From Streptomyces sp. NBC_00247 (GTDB lineage: Bacteria > Actinomycetota > Actinomycetes > Streptomycetales > Streptomycetaceae): DNA of 64,000 nucleotides. Under the pieces are notes generated by a model. That model was not told the origin of the DNA. It searched no databases and saw only the letters and a list, made by a program, of their open reading frames with translations. The stretch spans positions 3,740,001 through 3,804,000 of the forward strand of contig NZ_CP108093.1 in assembly GCF_036188265.1 (NCBI RefSeq), read 5' to 3'. Shown here piece by piece: positions 11,293 through 19,352 of the stretch. Made by a program: the position numbers and the translations under genes. Position 1 is the first letter of the stretch. Each line of letters opens with the position of its first letter.

Positions 11293-12147
11293 CTAAACGC
11301 CTGTCTTCGCGAGGGTGTGCAGGAGGTCGCGTGTCGCCCGCACGTCAAGGGCGAGCGATTCGAGCCTGTCCAGCAACTGGCGGTACGTCCGGAGCAGAGG
11401 TTCGGCGTCCAGCTGGGTCAGGCCGTGCGCCTGTTCCAGGTGCACGGTGTCCAGTTGTGCGACCGAACCCTGTACGTACGTGATCGGCTGCCCGGCTCCC
11501 GGGTGCCCGCCGGACGCGAAGGGGATGACGCGGAGGGAGACGGTCTCCCGCTCGCTCATCGCCAGGAGATGGCGCAGTTGGGGGCCGGCGACCCGAGAGC
11601 CGCCGAGCCCCATGTGCAGGGCGGCTTCGTGGACGATCGCCCGGTACGGGACCGCCTCCGCGCGGAAGACGAGGTCCTGCCGCCTGATGCGGAAGGAGAG
11701 CCGCCGCTCCGCCTCGGGCGGCGTCAGTTCGGGCACTCCCCGGGTGTGGACCTCGCGGGCGTGGTCCACGGTCTGGAGGAGGTCCGGGACGGTGCAGATG
11801 GTGGCTGCGCGGAGCGCGGTGCCGTGGTGTTCGAGCTCGGCCAGGTCCAACAGGTTGCCCGGAAGGTCGCCCCGGTACTCCTCCCACCAGCCGCCTCGGC
11901 GCTCGCCCGTCATGGCGGCCAACGCCTCCACGAGTCCGCGGTCGGTGCACGCGTAGTGGCGGGAGAGGGCGCGGACCCGGTCGGCGCTCACTCCGTACCG
12001 TCCGGCCTCGATGTTGCTGATGCGCGCCTGGTTGCCGCCGAGCAGGACCGCGGCCTCCGTGGCGGTGATCCCGGCGCGTTCGCGCAGCTTGCGCAGTTCC
12101 GCGCCGAGCCGTCGCCGACGTGCCGTCGGGGTCGAGTTGGTCGCCAT
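11293..12147 (-). CDS. XRE-family regulator with DUF5753-type C-terminus
   Basis: A 284-residue regulator. Residues 10-65 form a helix-turn-helix (LGAELRKLRERAGITATEAA, then ISNIEAGRYGVSADRVRAL). The remainder is the actinobacterial domain (WWEEYRGDLPGNLLDLAELE, RVIPFASGGHPGA) that follows XRE HTHs in the large Streptomyces family including WhiJ-like regulators. It is divergent from an anti-sigma-type ATPase gene with a 191-nt spacer, a pairing repeated at 46.6-48.4 kb. No DUF397 gene accompanies this copy. Family members act in development and antibiotic control; the specific target is unknown. Confidence 0.87.
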   Translation of the reverse strand: MATNSTPTARRRRLGAELRKLRERAGITATEAAVLLGGNQARISNIEAGRYGVSADRVRALSRHYACTDRGLVEALAAMTGERRGGWWEEYRGDLPGNLLDLAELEHHGTALRAATICTVPDLLQTVDHAREVHTRGVPELTPPEAERRLSFRIRRQDLVFRAEAVPYRAIVHEAALHMGLGGSRVAGPQLRHLLAMSERETVSLRVIPFASGGHPGAGQPITYVQGSVAQLDTVHLEQAHGLTQLDAEPLLRTYRQLLDRLESLALDVRATRDLLHTLAKTGV

Positions 12148-12338
12148 CGGCCTCCGTTCGCCCAGTCACTCGTTCGGGTGTCTTAGGGCATGCATTACCC
12201 CGATTGCGGGGAATGTATTACATGGCGCCTCTACCGTGATCGTGGGACAGGTGCCCGCGACGAGCCCGCCGATCGGCCGGTTCGGACGCCGGGTGCCGGA
12301 CGGGGCCCGCCAACCACACCTTCCGAACGGGGATTTCC

Positions 12339-12806
12339 ATGCATGCACCCACCGTATCGCCGCCGTGGACGTACACCCTTCAACTGCCGCACGATCCGCG
12401 CTCGCCCGGCGTGGCCCGCTCGGTCCTGCGGGTGGTGCTGCGCGCACATGGCATGACCGCACTGGGCGACACCGCAGAGCTGCTGGTGAGTGAGCTGACC
12501 ACCAACGCGTACCAGCACTCCTGGGGGGCGTACTCGCTCCGGATGTGCGGCGCGGGGCATCGACGTATCCGGCTCAGTGTCTGGGACAGCAATCCGGAGA
12601 TCCCGCCCCCCTTCCGGGGACCCGGGGACGGTGGGAGCAGCGGGGTGTGCGTACCGGCCCAGCAGACGACGCTCACGGAACGCGGGCGGGGACTGGCCCT
12701 CGTTCAGATGTGTGCGGAGAGCTGGGGTGGTCGTGCCCTGCCCGCCGGACCGACCGGCGAGGGCGGCAAGCTGCTGTGGGTGGTGTGCGGGGAGAAGCCG
12801 GAATGA
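12339..12806 (+). CDS. anti-sigma-type ATP-binding protein (RsbW-like HATPase)
   Basis: A 155-residue single-domain GHKL ATPase. The N box is ELLVSELTTNAYQHS, the G1 box VWDSNPE and the G2 box GRGLALVQM, as in SpoIIAB/RsbW-like kinases that are abundant in Streptomyces. Such proteins phosphorylate an anti-anti-sigma factor or bind a sigma factor, but no such partner is encoded nearby. The divergent XRE gene suggests a functional pair. Sequence similarity to the second ATPase at 46585 is limited to the motifs. Confidence 0.85.
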   Translation: MHAPTVSPPWTYTLQLPHDPRSPGVARSVLRVVLRAHGMTALGDTAELLVSELTTNAYQHSWGAYSLRMCGAGHRRIRLSVWDSNPEIPPPFRGPGDGGSSGVCVPAQQTTLTERGRGLALVQMCAESWGGRALPAGPTGEGGKLLWVVCGEKPE

Positions 12807-13018
12807 ACGCGTCCCGATGTCACCGCTCGGGCGGTACGAGCTGACGGGCTGCCCATCATTCGGGTGAAACCGTGGCTCGGCGTACCCCTGACCGCCCCGG
12901 AAATACCGGGCCCGTGCCGCGTAGAGCCGTGGAAGGGCGGCGCGTCGCCCCTCCTGGATCAGGCACAGTTCTGCCGCTCCACGATCGAGGATCGAGGATC
13001 AAGGAACGGGGTGGTGGT

Positions 13019-13561
13019 ATGTCCGTCGGACAGCCGCAAGCGTGGCAGACGTCGGTTGACCCGACGGAAAGTCAGTTGATCAACAGCCGGGATGTCGGTG
13101 GGCCCGAGGAGGGGCCGGGGCAAGGGCCGAGCGAGGACGTGGGGAAGAGGGCGGCGTCGGATCCGGCCTCCGGTTACGACCGGCTGCGGCACCACGATGA
13201 GCCGTGGATCAAGGCCGCAGGGGGTGCCGAAGCGTTGCACACGAACCTCGGCACGGCGAGGTTCGAACTGGAGAAGTCCCACGAGGGCCTGCTGACGAGC
13301 GAGAACGCCGGCGACTTCGCAGTTCTGGGCGAGCTCGCAGCGGTTCGTGCGTCGTGGGTACGTCGTATGTCGACGGCACAAGGCGAGTGCGGAAGCCTCG
13401 CCGGAAAACTGCGGACGGTCGCCAGGGAACAACGGACGACGGACGAAGCGGTAGGTGAGGGTTTCGGCCCGTTGGTGGATCTCCCGGTGCAGTCGACTCC
13501 ACCGCTGTCTCTGACCCGGCCACCGTCCTCGTTGTATCTGCTCGGCGGGAGCGACAAGTGA
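13019..13561 (+). CDS. WXG-like helical protein, first gene of the hydrolase array
   Basis: A 180-residue protein. The first 65 residues are polar and disordered. Residues about 66-160 are predicted as two long amphipathic helices (WIKAAGGAEALHTNLGTARF and GELAAVRASWVRRMSTAQGE) around a short turn. The AVRASW segment and helical hairpin resemble WXG100/ESX-type proteins that precede Abhydrolase_8 genes in Streptomyces, though no strict W-x-G turn is present. The ATG at 13019 has a purine-rich AAGGAACGGGG upstream. Its TGA overlaps the GTG start of the hydrolase (GTGA), so translation is coupled. It may be a chaperone, partner or secreted co-factor of that hydrolase; this is inference. Confidence 0.62.
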   Translation: MSVGQPQAWQTSVDPTESQLINSRDVGGPEEGPGQGPSEDVGKRAASDPASGYDRLRHHDEPWIKAAGGAEALHTNLGTARFELEKSHEGLLTSENAGDFAVLGELAAVRASWVRRMSTAQGECGSLAGKLRTVAREQRTTDEAVGEGFGPLVDLPVQSTPPLSLTRPPSSLYLLGGSDK

Positions 13562-15354
13562 AGGGCGTACTGACATGGTCCGCTCTGCTTGCGGTGCCGT
13601 GTGGGGAGTTGGACTGCGCCGCAGACGGCTGGGGTCGTCTCAGCCACCGGGCCGACGCGGCTCGGGACCGGATCGACCAGCAGATTCTCACCGGCCTCCG
13701 CGAGACTCAGGAAGGCGAGGCGGTGGACGCCGCCCTCGCCCGTCTGCGACGGCTGGCCCGGAACTTCCAGTACGCCTACACGGAAACCGGACTCGTACGT
13801 ACGGCACTGAATAGCCTTGCCCACGAGGTACGCACGCATCAGAAGTCGGTCCGAGAGGCGTTGGGGGAAGCCGAGAGCCTGAAGTTCACCGTGCACGCCA
13901 ACGGGTCGGTGTCGTACCCCGCGAGGGAGGGGTTGATCGCCGACAATCCTCTGCCGGGTGGGAAGACAGTTGACGCCGGCGGATTCCCCGACCTGATGTC
14001 ACCCTCGGGCACCCTGACACCTCCCAATCCTCACGCGGCCGCAGCCCAGGACATCGCGGACCGGATTGCCAGGGCGGTGGCCTTGGCCGCTGACGCGGAC
14101 GTGAGGTACGCGAGCATTCTCCGCGAGTTGAAGGCCGAAGACAGCCTGGATGTCCCGGATTCCACGTGGACCGATGCGGCGGCCGACATGGCATCCGTGC
14201 GCGAAGCGGCACGGGCCTATCTGAACGACCACATTCCGTACCAGGCATCGGCCGCCGAGCGTAAGAAGTGGTGGGCCGGTCTTTCGCAGGAACTGCGCGA
14301 CGAGTACCTCGCGACCTATCCGGACATCATCGGTAACCTCGACGGCATCCCCGCTCTGGTACGCGATGCAGCCAACAGGGACAGCCTCCAGTTGTTGATC
14401 GGCAAGTTGGCGGTATTGGACGGTGGCGAGGCGGCGGAGAAGCTCGAAGCGCTACGGCTGATCGATCAGCAGCTTCAGGCACCGCTCAAGCCTGGAGACC
14501 CGCCGATGTACCTCCTCGGGATCGGCGACGAGGGGAACGGGCGCGCGATTGTGGCCTACGGAAACCCGGATGCTTCGAAGAATGTCGCGGCTTACGTGCC
14601 GGGGTTGAATACGTCTTTGGATGCTGAATTTATCAGCAACGACCTAAAGCGGGCGCGCGATATGGCGATTGCTGTTCGAAATATCGACAAATCGAGTTCG
14701 GCTATTGCGTGGCTAGGTTACGACGCACCGCAGGCACCAGACATGCTGGCCTCGTTTGACGTGGCCGGGTCGGGACGGGCGAATGAAGGGGGCCGCTCGT
14801 TCGGCGATTTCATGGAGGGCATGTCTGTGACTAGTGGGGGTGAGGATCCCCATATTACGGCGATCGGACACTCCTATGGGTCTGTGGCTGTTGGGTCTGC
14901 AGCTCAACAGAGAGGTGGAATTCCAGGAGTCGACGATATCGTAATCGTGGGTAGCCCAGGGATCGGAGTTGATCATGCTCAAGATCTAGGCGTGGAAGCA
15001 GGGCATGTGTTTGTAGGGGCGGCCAAGAATGATGTGGTGACCAAGTCCCCATCGAAAGTGCAAGCTGCCGCTAACGCTGTGGGGTTCGTCCTTGGGGGGC
15101 CTGAACTTTCGCGCGTCATGGGGGATATTGCAGATCCTGGAGGTGATGATGTCTGGTTCGGCAAGGACCCGGCAAGTGAGGCCTTCGGCGCGAGACGTTT
15201 CCCCGTCGCAGATGGCCCAACACTTGTGCAGGATTGGTCGTTTGGTGCGCATTCTCAGTATTTTGATCCGGAGCTGGACCCTGCGAGCGCGGGCAGCATC
15301 GCGCTAATTGCTGCAGGTCAATCGAAGCGAGTCAAGGTCGAGGAATTTCGATGA
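13558..15354 (+). CDS. alpha/beta-hydrolase (DUF1023/Abhydrolase_8), copy 1
   Basis: A 598-residue protein. Residues 1-140 are helical and WXG/LXG-like, without a signal peptide. Residues about 210-598 form the hydrolase: nucleophile elbow GHSYGS with Ser439, a candidate acid in the DVWFGKDP segment, and a candidate catalytic His in GAHSQYFDP. The family is Abhydrolase_8, whose substrates are mostly unknown. The hydrolase region is clearly similar to the gene at 16123 (shared text IGNLDGIPA, AYVPGLNTSLD, GGIPGVDDI). GTG start, coupled to the WXG-like gene; the stop overlaps the lipoprotein ATG. Codon use changes abruptly near 14560 from strongly GC3-rich to A/T-rich, which suggests a mosaic gene. 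A secreted esterase or toxin role is inference. Confidence 0.8.
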   Translation: MKGVLTWSALLAVPCGELDCAADGWGRLSHRADAARDRIDQQILTGLRETQEGEAVDAALARLRRLARNFQYAYTETGLVRTALNSLAHEVRTHQKSVREALGEAESLKFTVHANGSVSYPAREGLIADNPLPGGKTVDAGGFPDLMSPSGTLTPPNPHAAAAQDIADRIARAVALAADADVRYASILRELKAEDSLDVPDSTWTDAAADMASVREAARAYLNDHIPYQASAAERKKWWAGLSQELRDEYLATYPDIIGNLDGIPALVRDAANRDSLQLLIGKLAVLDGGEAAEKLEALRLIDQQLQAPLKPGDPPMYLLGIGDEGNGRAIVAYGNPDASKNVAAYVPGLNTSLDAEFISNDLKRARDMAIAVRNIDKSSSAIAWLGYDAPQAPDMLASFDVAGSGRANEGGRSFGDFMEGMSVTSGGEDPHITAIGHSYGSVAVGSAAQQRGGIPGVDDIVIVGSPGIGVDHAQDLGVEAGHVFVGAAKNDVVTKSPSKVQAAANAVGFVLGGPELSRVMGDIADPGGDDVWFGKDPASEAFGARRFPVADGPTLVQDWSFGAHSQYFDPELDPASAGSIALIAAGQSKRVKVEEFR

Positions 15355-15944
15355 ATCGGAGTAATGGTGGCGTATTTTTGTGTGTGGCTGCAATCTTGGC
15401 ATGCGGAGCCTGTGCGGATGAGGGGCGGACTGAAATGAACATGCAAGACGCGGCGCAAGTGGCGGATGGGGTTCTCGATGTCGTATTTCGTGAGATTCGA
15501 CCTGAGGTTCATTGGACGCATGGACCTACAACGGCTGGGAGCTGTGTTGTTTCGCGCCGGAGGACTGTCATGACGGTCATCTCGGAAGAGCGACGTGGGA
15601 GTTTCCTTGGTGTTGTGGATCGCTTTTGGCGAAAGAGTGGATATCGTATCGCGGCGATTAATGACGATGAGATCTATCCGGCGATTTACGCGAAGACTGA
15701 TGAAGGATTTGACGTCAGCCTGAGTTTTGGTGGATCGGGCCAAGCGTTCTTCCGCGTGGATAGCCCGTGCGTTGAAAGTTCCGCAGTTGCAGAATCAAGG
15801 AGTCAGCCCAACACCCCCAGCTACGAAGGCATGGAGAACATTCCGCGCCCCAACATCCAGTCCGACTTCTGGTCGGCCACGGGTGTCGCTGGTGCCACGC
15901 TCCCCTCGGGCGCGTCGGGCGCGTCGGGTGCGTCGGGCGGGTGA
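15351..15944 (+). CDS. lipoprotein partner of hydrolase copy 1
   Basis: A 197-residue predicted lipoprotein, MNRSNGGVFLCVAAILACGA at the start, with candidate lipobox cysteines in ILACGAC. The mature part is paralogous to the lipoprotein at 18603 (shared HGPTT-GSC, RRRTVMTV, FWR--GYRI, VDSPCV). Two conserved cysteines (GSC and SPC) may form a disulfide. The ATG overlaps the hydrolase stop as ATGA. The coding sequence is unusually A/T-rich for this genome, except for a GC-rich Gly-Ala-Ser repeat at the C-terminus. A cell-surface immunity or chaperone partner of the hydrolase is plausible but unproven. Confidence 0.75.
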   Translation: MNRSNGGVFLCVAAILACGACADEGRTEMNMQDAAQVADGVLDVVFREIRPEVHWTHGPTTAGSCVVSRRRTVMTVISEERRGSFLGVVDRFWRKSGYRIAAINDDEIYPAIYAKTDEGFDVSLSFGGSGQAFFRVDSPCVESSAVAESRSQPNTPSYEGMENIPRPNIQSDFWSATGVAGATLPSGASGASGASGG

Positions 15945-16122
15945 GGGACTGCTTGGACGGGGTCGTCCTGCGCGAGCATCTGCGCGCCAACTGCGTTCCG
16001 TTGGCGGCTGTTTGAGTCCTGGTTTGGGTCCTGGGGCCCATGCCGGTGGTGGGGTGGGTGTGGTCCCCTACGTGCGGTGGCAGGCCAGCCACCGCGCCCA
16101 CTGACGAGCCGGGGGTCCCCAC

Positions 16123-18606
16123 GTGTCTGGCATACGAGAGCTTGCGGTCTCCGGGGGTGACGCAACGAACCTCAGCCGGACAGCGCAGGGCGGGAGGGGC
16201 GTGCCAAGGGCGTTACAGGCAGCCCTTGTTCTTGTGCGCCTGGTGTTCGTGAGCACGGTCGTGGGCGTGACCAACGTTCTCGCGTTGGCGTCCTCGGTCG
16301 ATGCGGTGGACGGACAACTGCTGGGGATGCTGCTGTACGCGGCTCTGCCGGGGACCGTTGGCTTCGTGTTGTCGTTCTACGCGCGTATCCGTGGGCGCGG
16401 AGTGTGGTTCGGGCTGTTGGTCGCGCATGTCTGGTTGGTTCTCGGGTCGTTGGCGACGTATGACACCGAGGCCGCCGAGATGTCCGGGCTTCCCCAACTG
16501 GTGATGCCTGTGGGTGTGGTGGTGCTGCTGTTACGGCCTGCGGCGCGGGGGTGGTTCCGCGTGCCTCGGGCGGAACGGTGTGTGGAGCCGGGCTTCGGCG
16601 CGGTCCGGTGGTACGTGGCACGCCGTGACGCCGGGCAGAGCGCGATGGAGTACCTCGGCCTTGTCCTGATCGTTGCCGCGCTGGTCGGGGCGATCATGGC
16701 GACGACCGTCGGGACTCAACTCACCGGGGAGATGCGCAACGCCATCTGCCAGTTGACCGGCGGTGCGTGCTCTTCGCCCGGCGGCGATGTGGTCGCCGGA
16801 GGGGAGCGTCAGAACGGGCAGGAAGGCTCCGCCGGCGGAGCAGCCGGCGGCACGCGAGGCTCCACGGAGGGCGGCGTGGACGGCGCTGCCGCCGGCGGCA
16901 CCGGAGCCGTGTCCGGCGACGACGGTTCGGACAGGTCCGGGAGCACCACCAGTGCAGGAACCACCGCCGGTACCGCCGGTACCGCAGGCGCTGGAGGCAC
17001 TGGAGGCACCGCAGGCACTGGCGGAAACACTGCCGGCGCCGCCGGAGACACCGCAGGCTCCACCGGCACCGCAGGCTCCACCGGCACCACCGCTCCGCAG
17101 CGCGCCCAGGCCGCCCGCCCCGGCTCCGCCCCCCGCGCCGTTTCCGGCAACGGCGGTGGCTCCGACGCGGGGTTCTTCGAGGGCTTGGTGGTGGACGGGC
17201 TCGGAGGTGACCTCCGGGGCGCGGCCCGGACCGTGTTGAACCCGCGGGAGAGCGTCGCGGGCCTCGTCGACCGGTGGTCCGGGGCGGCAGGTGCGGCGGG
17301 TCGTGGGACCGAGGACGGCGCCCGGGCCAAGTGGACCGCGGGGGACTACGCGGCGGCGGTGGGGGCGTGGGCCGACGCGTCCGGGGGTGTGGGTGTCGGG
17401 GGCATGGGGTTACCCGGCTCCGGGGCACGGGTCGCGGCGGCCGTCCGTGAGGACGAGCGGCAGTACCTGAGCGACCGGATACCGGTGAGTGCCTCGGCGA
17501 AGGGGCGCAAGGCGTGGTGGGACGGGCTGAGCCCGGCCGAGCGCGGGCGGTACCTGGAGCTGTTCCCGGAGCGGATCGGGAATCTGGACGGGATACCGGC
17601 TGCCGTACGGGACCAGGCGAACAGGAGGAACCTCCAGAGCCTGATCGCCGAGCTGGCGGGCAAGGACGACAAGAAGTCGAAGAAGATCCTCGAAGGGATG
17701 AGGGAGATCGACCGGCAGCTGAAGGAGGGCTCGCAGCCGCCGATGTTCCTGCTGGGGATCGGGTCGGAGGGCAACGGCCGGGCGATCGTGTCGTACGGGA
17801 ACCCCGACCTGTCGCAGCACGTGTCGGCGTACGTGCCGGGGCTGAACACCTCGCTGGACAAGGAGTTCGCGGAGAACGACCTGAAGCGGGCGCGGGACAC
17901 CGCGATCGGTGCGCAGGGGTACGAGCGGTCCAGCGCCTCGATCGTCTGGCTCGGGTACGACGCTCCGCAGTTGCCGGACAGCGACGGCGTGGCCGGGTAC
18001 TTCGCCATCATGGGTACCGACCGGGCGGAGAAGGGCGGGGTGGCCTACGGCGACTTCTGGGACGGCCTGACGGCGACCAACACCACCAAGGACCCGCACT
18101 TCACCGCGATCGGGCACTCCTACGGCTCCCGCACGGTCGGGGCCGCGACGCAGCGGGAGGGCGGGATTCCGGGGGTGGACGACATCATCCTGGTCGGCAG
18201 CCCGGGGGTGGGTGTGGACCAGGCGGTGGACCTCGGGGTCGGCGCCCGGCACGTCTTCGTCGGGGCCGCCGCGAACGACCCGGTGACCAAGCTGCCGTCG
18301 AAGACGCAGGCCGTCGTGGGCTCGCTCGGGCTGCTGGCTCTCGGTCCGGCCGGTGCGTACTTCGCGGGGGATCTCGCGGATCCGGGTGACGACGACCTCT
18401 GGTTCGGGAAGGACCCGGCGAGCAAGGCGTTCGGTGCCGTCCGCTTCCCGGTCGACCCCGGGCCGCCGGTGATCAGCGGGCACGGCATCAGCGCCGAGGC
18501 GCACTCGCAGTACTTCGACCCGGTGCGGGACGCCATGTCGGCCGACGCCATCGCCCTGATCGTGTCGGGACACTCCAGCAATCTGAAGATTGAGGAACAG
18601 CGATGA
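16123..18606 (+). CDS. membrane-anchored alpha/beta-hydrolase with pilin-like segment, copy 2
   Basis: An 827-residue protein in four parts. Residues about 28-145 contain four hydrophobic helices. Residues 171-195 match a class III (Flp/archaellin-like) signal or TadE-like segment: GQSAMEYLGLVLIVAALVGA, where Glu176 is the residue conserved in such prepilins. Residues about 215-345 are Gly/Thr/Ala-rich low complexity. The rest is an Abhydrolase_8 domain with Ser666 in GHSYGS and the conserved AHSQYFDP near the C-terminus. The hydrolase half is paralogous to the gene at 13558. GTG start; the stop overlaps the next lipoprotein gene (ATGA). The topology would place the hydrolase outside the membrane. 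Substrate unknown. Confidence 0.78.
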   Translation: MSGIRELAVSGGDATNLSRTAQGGRGVPRALQAALVLVRLVFVSTVVGVTNVLALASSVDAVDGQLLGMLLYAALPGTVGFVLSFYARIRGRGVWFGLLVAHVWLVLGSLATYDTEAAEMSGLPQLVMPVGVVVLLLRPAARGWFRVPRAERCVEPGFGAVRWYVARRDAGQSAMEYLGLVLIVAALVGAIMATTVGTQLTGEMRNAICQLTGGACSSPGGDVVAGGERQNGQEGSAGGAAGGTRGSTEGGVDGAAAGGTGAVSGDDGSDRSGSTTSAGTTAGTAGTAGAGGTGGTAGTGGNTAGAAGDTAGSTGTAGSTGTTAPQRAQAARPGSAPRAVSGNGGGSDAGFFEGLVVDGLGGDLRGAARTVLNPRESVAGLVDRWSGAAGAAGRGTEDGARAKWTAGDYAAAVGAWADASGGVGVGGMGLPGSGARVAAAVREDERQYLSDRIPVSASAKGRKAWWDGLSPAERGRYLELFPERIGNLDGIPAAVRDQANRRNLQSLIAELAGKDDKKSKKILEGMREIDRQLKEGSQPPMFLLGIGSEGNGRAIVSYGNPDLSQHVSAYVPGLNTSLDKEFAENDLKRARDTAIGAQGYERSSASIVWLGYDAPQLPDSDGVAGYFAIMGTDRAEKGGVAYGDFWDGLTATNTTKDPHFTAIGHSYGSRTVGAATQREGGIPGVDDIILVGSPGVGVDQAVDLGVGARHVFVGAAANDPVTKLPSKTQAVVGSLGLLALGPAGAYFAGDLADPGDDDLWFGKDPASKAFGAVRFPVDPGPPVISGHGISAEAHSQYFDPVRDAMSADAIALIVSGHSSNLKIEEQR

Positions 18607-19262
18607 GGCGAAGGCTCCGGACGGCGGTCGCCACTCTGGCGCTCGGTCTCGTACTGGCCGGCTGCGGCGGGCAGCAGGTGGGATCGGACGGCCCGGCCAC
18701 GGGCTCGACCACCGCCACCGGCGACGGCGCGACCTCCGGCACCGGCGACAGTGCGTCCACCAGCACGAGCGGAAGTACGAGCGGGAGTACAGGGAGCCCC
18801 ATGGGTGCGATGGACATGCAGGGTGCCGCCGAGCGGGCGGACTCGATGCTCGACCTGACCCTGAAGGCGATCGAACCCGCGGTCCAGTGGGCCCACGGTC
18901 CCACCACGACGGGCAGTTGCGACGTGACGCGCAGGCGCACGGTGATGACGGTCGTCGCACCCGAGCGGCGCCAGGAGTTCCTGGACCGGGTGACGGAGTT
19001 CTGGCGCGAGGGCGGGTACCGGATCAAGGCCGTCAACAAGGACGAGGAATTCCCCGCGGTGTACGCGCAGGCGGAGGGGTTCGGCATCAGCGTGAGTGTC
19101 CGGGGCGGAGGGCAGGTGTTCTTCGAGGTGGACAGCCCGTGCGTGCGGAAGTCGAAGGTGGCCGACTCCGCGTCGAAGCCGAACGGCCCCGCGTACGAGG
19201 GGGTCTACCCTCTGCCGCGCCCCGATGTAAAGTCCCCTTACTGGTCGGTGGGCGCATCCTGA
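18603..19262 (+). CDS. lipoprotein partner of hydrolase copy 2
   Basis: A 219-residue lipoprotein with a clear signal peptide and lipobox (LGLVLAGCGG), a Ser/Thr/Gly-rich linker and a domain of about 140 residues paralogous to the lipoprotein at 15351. Conserved text includes AHGPTTTGSC, RRRTVMTVV and VDSPCV. Unlike its paralogue, its codon use is normal for the genome. It is translationally coupled to the hydrolase gene (ATGA overlap). That both hydrolases have a coupled lipoprotein argues for a specific protein-protein pairing. Confidence 0.8.
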   Translation: MRRRLRTAVATLALGLVLAGCGGQQVGSDGPATGSTTATGDGATSGTGDSASTSTSGSTSGSTGSPMGAMDMQGAAERADSMLDLTLKAIEPAVQWAHGPTTTGSCDVTRRRTVMTVVAPERRQEFLDRVTEFWREGGYRIKAVNKDEEFPAVYAQAEGFGISVSVRGGGQVFFEVDSPCVRKSKVADSASKPNGPAYEGVYPLPRPDVKSPYWSVGAS

Positions 19263-19352
19263 GGGGGCGTCAGTGACGTGCGTGCTCCGAACGATTCGTA
19301 CACACCCTCGAAACGACCCTTGAACCGTGGCTCGGTAGGGGATGGTTGAGGG

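Noticed and set aside
13558..15944. TTA (bldA-dependent) codons in the AT-rich hydrolase/lipoprotein segment
   Set aside because: Reading the frames by eye showed no TTA codon, so bldA control is not supported there.
19263..19352. Riboswitch upstream of the SLT/NlpC gene
   Set aside because: Cell-wall hydrolase genes in Streptomyces can carry a c-di-AMP riboswitch, but the 90-nt gap is too short and no conserved core was seen.
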